From the NCBI GenBank assembly GCA_030698405.1, contig JAUYMU010000023.1, forward strand, positions 1 to 39,393: 39,393 nt of DNA. Reading direction: 5' to 3'. This DNA comes from Bacteroidota bacterium (lineage in GTDB: Bacteria > Bacteroidota > Bacteroidia > Bacteroidales > Prolixibacteraceae). Position numbers and translations under genes: made by a program. The notes beneath the pieces were generated by a model, which searched no databases, had not been told where the DNA came from, and saw only the letters and a list, made by a program, of their open reading frames with translations. Within the stretch, counting starts at the first letter, position 1. Each line of letters opens with the position of its first letter. Positions 34,801 to 39,393 of this stretch are shown piece by piece.

Positions 34801-35073
34801 AAATCAGACAACTACATAGAAGAAAAGGGAACGAAAGATGACATAGATAACGAAGGTACTATTCAGGCGATGAAAGACGCGGCCGGAGTTAAAATTCAGG
34901 AGGCTAAGGAATTTTACAACAAAACCCCTGTTTTTCAGCGGGCAGCAGAAATCTGGCTAAAGGAACGAAAATTCAAAATAGATGGTACCAACAGCGAAAG
35001 TAATGTTAATTCTGATCGTTTAGCCTTCGAAAAATTGTATAAAGATTTACTTAAAACGCCAGCCAATAAATAG
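31849..35073 (+). CDS. Large secreted LamG-domain protein
   Basis: This 1074-residue protein has a signal peptide (LLTCYIGVSQ) and several regions. Residues 22-105 form a small beta domain with TITQNGNKVTGTYKHQNG and TLTGFWFQDNG. Residues 135-325 are a LamG/concanavalin-like jelly roll (LVSWYQFDGDFNDYSSN, SLTVSMWVYFKD, GMIDDVKIYNRAI). About 345-480 is a beta-sandwich of ZU5-like appearance ending in TYHFSDYAKA. About 480-870 is a long helical region with many Lys/Glu, and about 875-980 is a beta domain that opens LDGVWVGTLTHS. The helical middle and C-terminus match no family I know. LamG domains bind glycans or proteins at the surface. A shared operator ties its expression to the TonB receptor and to the PqqD-like operon. 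Confidence 0.8.
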   Translation: MKKNLVTLAILLLTCYIGVSQSISGVYNTDFKEMTITQNGNKVTGTYKHQNGRIDGTLNGHTLTGFWFQDNGKGKLVFEFNSDFSGYTGKWGYNDAAPASKWNGTRIAAASQQSIPVEIIPSATKTTFSKNAIENGLVSWYQFDGDFNDYSSNSYHATNVGASWTENRLGEANKALSFDGNSSGVRLDKGFPNVFNGSLTVSMWVYFKDDTRSVLFGSYNTANNVVFEKHTNNRLRIWWNNGQIDFFSPDNVVTTNKWFFVTFVRDKGQNKFIIYVNDKEVASTSGIGTDVTPAGPFYIGRDSRTGTTVTNGMIDDVKIYNRAITTPKTESVSAPNVFPDAPSAPSAKLSVNLNNTDAVAGNLNQHAIQLNVLKGTFDQEVKLEVKENSSVPQFDKNRATLIGAPFEITIDQKSKRLNKPVQVKVKLEQAEIAALNHPGDLWIGYFNGKGWDYFKPLEVNLNEKYVKFETYHFSDYAKAQLTKGEIINDFAYKNAVSQWVENDNNALTKQATEQMVSEILSKKMGLNNKSLAQDVVEAMMQENDYTTLLVNYNDGNMEDFSQNVAVLAGKKICDIVTSDSNAKGLLGMVTENSSKVGAAVKVAVALSEGDGEAAAKELSMEILNSFPLTKLLTTTARLTEMQINRWKNQELEAAYQAFVNGADSSRPWGFQVEKGNFEELWSQLRGLEPKIYGDVIDNYAALKGMKTSELNSVVLDKIRRDAKENMRLEFEKRKNQESKIETIKAENIKLISEFERANLLSRNRFGFTDATDFDFRIERLFRIKDMILKDTKSRLGFTGVDDGGIISAQTIAALTQIWYSDNGKEKYRQELIRLGYNKEDKKPVFAEAKIQQPVSGSNLDGVWVGTLTHSNLQDYWDQPRFEWIDGVTERPLLFIVYDAGETSKPEYRVLSLDVFSVSVGFLQVPTTKIISGFNNGSFSFREKIQGRDGDTDLNAFHVYKATKLKTPVSPATFPATVNISTLKSKSDNYIEEKGTKDDIDNEGTIQAMKDAAGVKIQEAKEFYNKTPVFQRAAEIWLKERKFKIDGTNSESNVNSDRLAFEKLYKDLLKTPANK

Positions 35074-35125
35074 CGAAATCAGAAATAATAAATCATCTAA
35101 ACTGCCGGCAACTATTTTCATCACA

Positions 35126-35524
35126 TTGCTGGGTTTTTCCTTTATCATCTGGGGGCTTACTATAATTACATTGGGTTTTATCGGGGATAAAGGAACGGCA
35201 GTGATCACCGATATCCGGCGTGAAGGTGGAGAACGGAATGAAGTTAAACGCGGCAGATATACTTATAATATTAGCTACACATTTACACTACCCAATGGTA
35301 AAAGTGTGAACGGATTCACCAGAAGAATTGGCAGTGCAGTCTTTCTGAAAGCGGATGGAAAATCAAAAGCGGCGGTTAAATACTTCACATTCTTCCCTTA
35401 CATCAATGCCCTGGAACAGGATACAAAACCGGGGTTCGGGCAATTAATACTTTTCGCGGCAGGATGTTTCCTGATTTTTTTAATGAACAGGCGCAAAAAG
35501 GAAGTGGCAAAAAAAACATTGTAG
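35126..35524 (+). CDS. Small DUF3592-like membrane protein with unusual start
   Basis: The 132-residue frame from TTG at 35126 has a transmembrane helix at each end (LGFSFIIWGLTIITLGFI and GQLILFAAGCFLIFLMN). Between them is a beta domain with the DUF3592 pattern (GTAVITDIRRE, YNISYTFTLPNGKSVNG, VKYFTFFPYINAL). The frame stays open upstream with protein-like sequence (NNKSSKLPATIFIT), but the only stop-free extension has no ATG or GTG; an ATA at 35066 overlaps the end of the LamG gene. The true start may therefore be a rare codon, or an ATG has been lost. Function unknown; the gene is co-oriented with the LamG gene. Confidence 0.6.
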   Translation: MLGFSFIIWGLTIITLGFIGDKGTAVITDIRREGGERNEVKRGRYTYNISYTFTLPNGKSVNGFTRRIGSAVFLKADGKSKAAVKYFTFFPYINALEQDTKPGFGQLILFAAGCFLIFLMNRRKKEVAKKTL

Positions 35525-35600
35525 CTGTGAGTTTCCAACAATCAGTTTGTCAGATCACAAAATTTGTTCTTGAATACATAAAATGAGGGCTTTATACCGT

Positions 35601-35660
35601 ATTTTATAAATCATTTACTAAATTCTGTAATAACCGCCTTTGTTGTTTCAGGTATCTTTG
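35601..35660 (+). promoter_or_regulatory. Operator-promoter module, copy C (DUF2202 gene)
   Basis: The operator at 35601-35630 begins ATTTTATAAATCATTTACTA and ends AATTCTGTAA. TATCTTTG (35653-35660) is a perfect -7 match at the same 52-base distance as in copies A and D, followed by three bases and CATA. The ATG is at 35692. Confidence 0.85.
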
Positions 35661-35691
35661 TTTCATAAAATAGCAATTTAAAACAAGAGTC

Positions 35692-36339
35692 ATGAAAACA
35701 ACAGTATTATTAGTAGCAATTGCAGTGAGCCTGGCCTTTACGAGTTGCCAGAAAGATGAAGAAGTAACATCAAATCTCAGCGTTACTTCACAGATTGAAG
35801 CGTTCCCGGTAGAAGCATTAAATGCGGATGAATTAAACAGCCTTCAGTGGATGAGGGAAGAAGAAAAATTGGCCAAAGATGTTTACACCACCTTGTATGC
35901 AAAATGGAATGTAAGTGTTTTTATAAATATTTCATCCAGCGAGCAGCAGCATACCGATGCGGTTTTGACATTGATCAACAAGTATGATTTGTCCGACCCG
36001 GTTGGCAGTAATGTAGTTGGAGTATTCTCTAACCCTGAGTTGCAGAGTTTATACAATCAGTTGGTGGCTCAAGGAAATCTTTCGGTTCTTGATGCATACA
36101 AAGTTGGTGCAACCATTGAAGATCTGGATATTTTCGATTTGAAAGAGGCAATATCAAAATCAGATAATCAGGACATCATATACGTTTATGAGTTACTTTC
36201 GATGGGAAGCAGAAACCACATGCGTGCGTTTTATGGACAAATTATTAGTTTGGGAGGCACTTATTCCGCCCAGTTTATTTCACAGGCCGAGTTAGATGCC
36301 ATCGTTACCAGTGCGAGGGAAAAGGGAAGTTCATGGTAA
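35692..36339 (+). CDS. DUF2202 ferritin-like lipoprotein, copy 2
   Basis: This 215-residue lipoprotein (lipobox LAFTSC) has a DUF2202 domain from about residue 50: LQWMREEEKLAKDVYTTLY, SSSEQQHTDAVLTL (ExxH) and LLSMGSRNHMRAF. It is clearly homologous to the 21103-21759 protein, with the same motif order and spacing. Placement of the Glu and His residues on helices suggests a di-metal centre, but the activity of the family is unknown. It has its own copy of the four-copy operator and lies just upstream of the operator of the PqqD-like operon. Confidence 0.88.
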   Translation: MKTTVLLVAIAVSLAFTSCQKDEEVTSNLSVTSQIEAFPVEALNADELNSLQWMREEEKLAKDVYTTLYAKWNVSVFINISSSEQQHTDAVLTLINKYDLSDPVGSNVVGVFSNPELQSLYNQLVAQGNLSVLDAYKVGATIEDLDIFDLKEAISKSDNQDIIYVYELLSMGSRNHMRAFYGQIISLGGTYSAQFISQAELDAIVTSAREKGSSW

Positions 36340-36387
36340 ACGTGGCATTCATGCACATAAATATTCAATAGGAGTGTTTTCTACCTT

Positions 36388-36447
36388 ATTTTGTATATCA
36401 TTTACAAAATTGTGTAACAACTTCATTTGTGGATTGTAGTACTTTTG
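36388..36447 (+). promoter_or_regulatory. Operator-promoter module, copy D (PqqD/ATP-grasp operon)
   Basis: The operator at 36388-36417 begins ATTTTGTATATCATTTACAA and ends AATTGTGTAA. TACTTTTG (36440-36447) is a perfect -7 match 52 bases from the operator start, then three bases and CATA. The PqqD-like ATG is at 36470. Confidence 0.85.
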
Positions 36448-36469
36448 ATTCATACAAAAAAACAAGAAA

Positions 36470-36733
36470 ATGAAAATAACAGACGAAGTAAGAATTAGCG
36501 ACAACGGATTTGTTTTCAATTCAAAGACCGGCGATTCGTTTAACGTAAACCCAACCGGGCTGGAACTCACCAAGCTGATTGCCCAGGGACAAGATTTTGA
36601 CACGATCAAAAACATGTTTCTTGAGAAATATGAATTGGATGATCTGACCTTTGAAAAAGACTTTTATGAGTTTTGCGCGTTGATCAAATTTCATCAGATT
36701 ACCACCACCGAAGATCCACTCGATTTTAAATAA
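36470..36733 (+). CDS. PqqD-like peptide-recognition protein
   Basis: This 87-residue protein fits the PqqD/RiPP-recognition-element fold: an N-terminal beta-hairpin (NGFVFNSKTGDSFNVNPTGLE, quoted in part: FVFNSKTGDSFNVNPTG) followed by three helices (LIAQGQDFDTIKNMFLEKYE, then FEKDFYEFCALIKF). PqqD domains bind the leader of a precursor peptide and present it to a modifying enzyme. It is the first gene of a three-gene operon, 10 bases before an ATP-grasp gene. No obvious precursor peptide lies next to it. It may bind a peptide encoded elsewhere, or work as a carrier-like chaperone for the two enzymes. Confidence 0.82.
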   Translation: MKITDEVRISDNGFVFNSKTGDSFNVNPTGLELTKLIAQGQDFDTIKNMFLEKYELDDLTFEKDFYEFCALIKFHQITTTEDPLDFK

Positions 36734-36743
36734 ACAAACGACC

Positions 36744-37790
36744 ATGTCAAAAACAAAAATTACAATAGCTGTAACCGGGCTGAATAATACCGATAATCCC
36801 GGGCCGGGCGTACCGGTAATCCGATCGCTAAAAGACTCGGAAGAATTTGATATCCGGATTATAGGGCTGGTTTACGAAACGCTCGAACCGGGAATATACA
36901 TGGAGGGCTTGTGCGATAAAATATTTCAGATTCCTTATCCATCAACCGGATCCGACGAATTGATAGATCGCATCGAGGAAATACACCGGCGTGATCCAAT
37001 TGATGTGTTGATCCCCAATTTCGACGCTGAACTGTTTTCGTTTATGAAAAATGAAGAACGTCTTTTACGGAGCGGAATCCATACTTTTTTACCAACGATC
37101 AAACAGTTTCAGGAACGCGACAAAGACAAACTTCCAGAGTATGGCGAAAAATATGGCATCAGTGTCCCGGCGAGTTTAAACCTGGGCAGCCAGAACCAGA
37201 TTTCGGAGATCAAGGATAAATTTAAGTATCCGGTGATGGTTAAGGGAAAGTTCTACGATGCTTACATGGCTTACAACTCGGAGCAAGTCAAACAGGCTTT
37301 TAACAAGATTTCGTCGAAATGGGGCTTGCCGGTAATTATTCAGGAATTTGTGAAAGGCACCGAAGTCAACGTTATCGCTTTGGGCGACGGGCAGGGAAAC
37401 ACCATTGCAGCCGTTCCGATGCGGAAACAATACATCACCGACAAAGGGAAAGCCTGGGGCGGAATCACATTGTCGGACGATAAAATGCTCGAAATTACCC
37501 GGAACCTTATCCGTCAAACCAAATGGAAAGGCGGAATGGAGCTCGAACTGATAAAAACTGTAAAAGGCGAATATTACCTCATCGAAATCAATCCGCGTAT
37601 TCCGGCATGGGTTTACCTCGCCGTTGGCGCCGGGCAAAACATTCCTGAAGCTTTGGTAAAACTGGCTTTGGGGCAGGAAGTCGCGCCAATGGAATCGTAT
37701 GCTTTCGGAAAAATGTTTGTGCGTTACTCGTACGACATTATTGTTGACCTGGAGAAATTTGAAACAATAGCAATGAACGGAGAAATTTAA
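36744..37790 (+). CDS. ATP-grasp ligase (carbamoyl-phosphate-synthase-like)
   Basis: This 348-residue protein has an N-terminal Rossmann-like pre-ATP-grasp domain (ITIAVTGLNNTDNPGPGVP, DVLIPNFDAELFSF) and an ATP-grasp domain with the nucleotide-binding Lys in YPVMVKGKFYDAY, the hinge strand VIIQEFVKGTEVNV and metal-binding Glu/Asn in YYLIEINPRIPAW. ATP-grasp enzymes join a carboxylate, through an acyl-phosphate, to an amine or thiol. Between a PqqD-like gene and a PLP decarboxylase gene (13-base gap), a role in ligating an amino acid or peptide is likely; the exact substrate is unknown. Confidence 0.88.
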   Translation: MSKTKITIAVTGLNNTDNPGPGVPVIRSLKDSEEFDIRIIGLVYETLEPGIYMEGLCDKIFQIPYPSTGSDELIDRIEEIHRRDPIDVLIPNFDAELFSFMKNEERLLRSGIHTFLPTIKQFQERDKDKLPEYGEKYGISVPASLNLGSQNQISEIKDKFKYPVMVKGKFYDAYMAYNSEQVKQAFNKISSKWGLPVIIQEFVKGTEVNVIALGDGQGNTIAAVPMRKQYITDKGKAWGGITLSDDKMLEITRNLIRQTKWKGGMELELIKTVKGEYYLIEINPRIPAWVYLAVGAGQNIPEALVKLALGQEVAPMESYAFGKMFVRYSYDIIVDLEKFETIAMNGEI

Positions 37791-37803
37791 AAATAGATCA
37801 ATC

Positions 37804-39156
37804 ATGGAAAAACTAAAATACGATAAACCGACAATCAGTAAGATTAATGCAGGAATGCCCAGTAAATTCGGATTACCTGTAAAACAAAAAGTAATAGCAG
37901 ACATTGATGGGATTAAAGTTTCTTCGCTGATTGAAGAATACGGATCGCCACTATTTGTTATTTCAGAAAAAACCATGCGTGAAGTACATGCCGAGGCAAA
38001 ACGGGCCTTCGAAACCCGCTACCCCAAAGTTCAGTTTGCATGGTCGTACAAAACCAATTATCTGGATGCCGTTTGCAGCATTTATCACGACGAAGGTTCG
38101 TGGGCCGAAGTAGTTTCAGGTTTCGAATTCGAAAAAGCGCTCTCGAATGGCGTACACGGTTCGCAAATTTTGTTTAACGGGCCAGACAAATCGAAAGCTG
38201 ATTTAACTTTGGCCATCGAAAACAATGCCTGCATCCACGTCGACCATTTCGACGAGCTCTATTTGCTGATTGAAACCAGTCGCGAATTAAAGATGAAAGC
38301 CAGGGTGGCCATTCGTGTAAACATGGATGCGGGGATTTATCCGATCTGGGACCGATTTGGTTTTAATTACGAAAACGGCGATGCCTGGAATGCCATCAAC
38401 CGCATTATGCTGGCCGAAAGCCTCGAAATGATCGGTTTGCATACCCACATTGGAACCTACATTATGGTACAGTCTGCCTATGCCATTGCTGCGGCCAAAC
38501 TAGCCAACCTTTACATGGCAATTCACCGGAAATTCGACCACTGGTTAAAATACATCGACATGGGTGGTGGTTTTGCCTCAAAGAATACGCTCAAAGGCGC
38601 GTACATGCCAGGCAACGAAACCTGTCCGTCGTTCGACGAATATGCCGAAGCCATTTCAAACGCATTGATTTCTTCTGAAATCCCTCACGAAAACTTGCCG
38701 GTACTGTTTCTTGAAACCGGACGCGCTTTAATTGACGATGCTGGCTATTTGCTCACCACGGTTATTGCAAACAAACGGTTGAACAGCGGAAGGCGTTCGA
38801 TGGTTATCGATGCAGGTGTCAATCTGTTATTCACCTCGTTCTGGTATAATTTGGGGGTTTATCCAACACGGGAATTGGGAAATGCTGAGGAATCAACCAT
38901 TTACGGTCCATTGTGTATGAATATCGATGTCGTCCGCGATGCCATTGTTTTTCCACAGGTAAAAACTGGCGAACAATTGGTGATCGAACGGGTTGGCGCT
39001 TACAACATCACACAATCGATGCAGTTTATTACCTACCGGCCAAACGTGGTTTTGATCGACAACGACGGCAAAACACATATTATCCGAAAAAAAGAAGGAC
39101 TGGAAACATTCAAAAACAGCGAGTTAAATCCGAAGAGGAATTATCAAAAACCCTAA
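37804..39156 (+). CDS. PLP-dependent decarboxylase of the diaminopimelate/ornithine decarboxylase fold III type
   Basis: This 450-residue fold-type III enzyme has the PLP Schiff-base Lys83 in FAWSYKTNYL. Further matches are GSWAEVVSGFEFEKAL, HTHIGTYIM, the phosphate-binding DMGGGFAS, FLETGRALIDDAGYL, and active-site Cys371 in YGPLCMNID. It resembles LysA (meso-diaminopimelate decarboxylase), but a stand-alone lysine-biosynthesis role is unlikely given its operon with PqqD-like and ATP-grasp genes. I infer decarboxylation of an amino acid, or of the C-terminal residue of a conjugate made by the ligase. The reading frame is intact and no further co-oriented gene is certain in the window. Confidence 0.88.
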   Translation: MEKLKYDKPTISKINAGMPSKFGLPVKQKVIADIDGIKVSSLIEEYGSPLFVISEKTMREVHAEAKRAFETRYPKVQFAWSYKTNYLDAVCSIYHDEGSWAEVVSGFEFEKALSNGVHGSQILFNGPDKSKADLTLAIENNACIHVDHFDELYLLIETSRELKMKARVAIRVNMDAGIYPIWDRFGFNYENGDAWNAINRIMLAESLEMIGLHTHIGTYIMVQSAYAIAAAKLANLYMAIHRKFDHWLKYIDMGGGFASKNTLKGAYMPGNETCPSFDEYAEAISNALISSEIPHENLPVLFLETGRALIDDAGYLLTTVIANKRLNSGRRSMVIDAGVNLLFTSFWYNLGVYPTRELGNAEESTIYGPLCMNIDVVRDAIVFPQVKTGEQLVIERVGAYNITQSMQFITYRPNVVLIDNDGKTHIIRKKEGLETFKNSELNPKRNYQKP

Positions 39157-39337
39157 TACAATGTTTTAAAAAACCTTATTTTAAAGAAAAAACCTTAGTA
39201 GTCCCACAGTATTAAAAAATGCAACCCATAAATGAATAACTGGGGAATGCAGGGAAACAGTTGAAGGCGATGGTGAATTTTGAAATCGAAATGTTTCGTA
39301 CCTATGGCACTCTGGACTTGGTGGTGGAGATTCCTGT

Positions 39338-39357
39338 CCGTCACATGAATGTGACGG
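39338..39357. repeat. Perfect short hairpin near the window end
   Basis: CCGTCACAT and ATGTGACGG form a perfect 9-bp stem with a 2-base loop. It resembles the interspersed hairpins elsewhere in the window. The gap 39157-39393 holds no gene I can support; a frame open from ATG 39270 to the window edge is too short to judge. Confidence 0.6.
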
Positions 39358-39393
39358 CAAAGGATAATGCTCTAATCAGCGAAACAGCTTATT

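Noticed and set aside
36340-36469. Search for a RiPP precursor next to the PqqD-like gene
   Set aside because: The short frames here are under ten codons or overlap the operator; none has a leader/core layout. A precursor may lie elsewhere.
37176-37976. Minus-strand frame of 266 codons across the ATP-grasp and decarboxylase genes
   Set aside because: It spans two well-supported genes and their junction, and its composition is that of a shadow frame.
37804-39156. The decarboxylase as housekeeping lysA
   Set aside because: The motifs fit the fold, but its tight operon with PqqD-like and ATP-grasp genes under a shared regulon operator argues for a specialised role; this is a judgement, not proof.
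39270-39393. Frame open from an ATG to the window edge (about 41 codons)
   Set aside because: It includes a perfect hairpin repeat and has no recognisable domain; it is too short and cut off to call a gene.

Overview
The window looks like a chromosomal segment of a Bacteroidota bacterium, probably a marine or sediment Bacteroidales/Marinilabiliales type. The evidence is a SusC/FecA-style TonB receptor carrying STN and carboxypeptidase-regulatory domains next to a DUF4249 lipoprotein, a very large hybrid histidine kinase, AraC-type regulators, many short lipoproteins, several TAnnTTTG -7 promoter elements, and intergenic hairpin families common in this phylum. I saw no rRNA, tRNA, CRISPR array or intact insertion sequence.

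Layout. (1) 1-5.6 kb: the C-terminal end of an AraC-type (probably two-component) regulator, two secreted lipoproteins (one with a HExxH zinc-protease motif), a GH42 beta-galactosidase and a Tat-exported sugar isomerase-like TIM barrel. (2) 5.6-6.1 kb: an intergenic array of short hairpins. (3) 6.1-11.7 kb: a complete, tightly overlapping mrpA-G operon for a multisubunit Na+/H+ antiporter. (4) 11.7-17.4 kb, minus strand: a thiol/sulfur cluster (three thioredoxin-like proteins, a CoA-disulfide-reductase with three rhodanese domains, a stand-alone rhodanese, an SQR-like flavoprotein and a DUF302 protein), divergent from a Crp/Fnr-type regulator. (5) 18.4-22.6 kb: an ECF sigma factor, its zinc-finger anti-sigma factor and a run of small exported proteins. 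Three near-identical copies of a putative sigma-factor promoter mark this as a self-contained regulon. (6) 22.9-28.0 kb: a 1474-residue hybrid kinase and an AraC regulator with a metal-binding-like N-terminus. (7) 28.0-39.2 kb: four transcription units sharing one operator-promoter module: TonB receptor + DUF4249 lipoprotein; a 1074-residue LamG protein + a small membrane protein; a DUF2202 lipoprotein; and a PqqD-like/ATP-grasp/PLP-decarboxylase operon.

Best candidates for an undescribed system. The first is the 27.4-39.2 kb regulon, held together by a 30-bp dyad-rich operator at an almost fixed distance from the promoter. It couples an outer-membrane receptor, a giant secreted LamG protein and a ferritin-like DUF2202 lipoprotein to a cassette resembling peptide or amino-acid modification (PqqD-type recognition protein, ATP-grasp ligase, diaminopimelate-decarboxylase-like enzyme). 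The second is the ECF regulon at 18.4-22.6 kb, which makes several tiny exported Gly/Asn/Lys-rich proteins, one with calcium-loop-like repeats and one only 43 residues long, plus another DUF2202 lipoprotein. DUF2202 proteins occur in both regulons.

The window also records repeat invasion of coding sequence. One palindrome lies in frame in the kinase ATPase domain, and another repeat forms the C-terminal tail of a thioredoxin-like protein.
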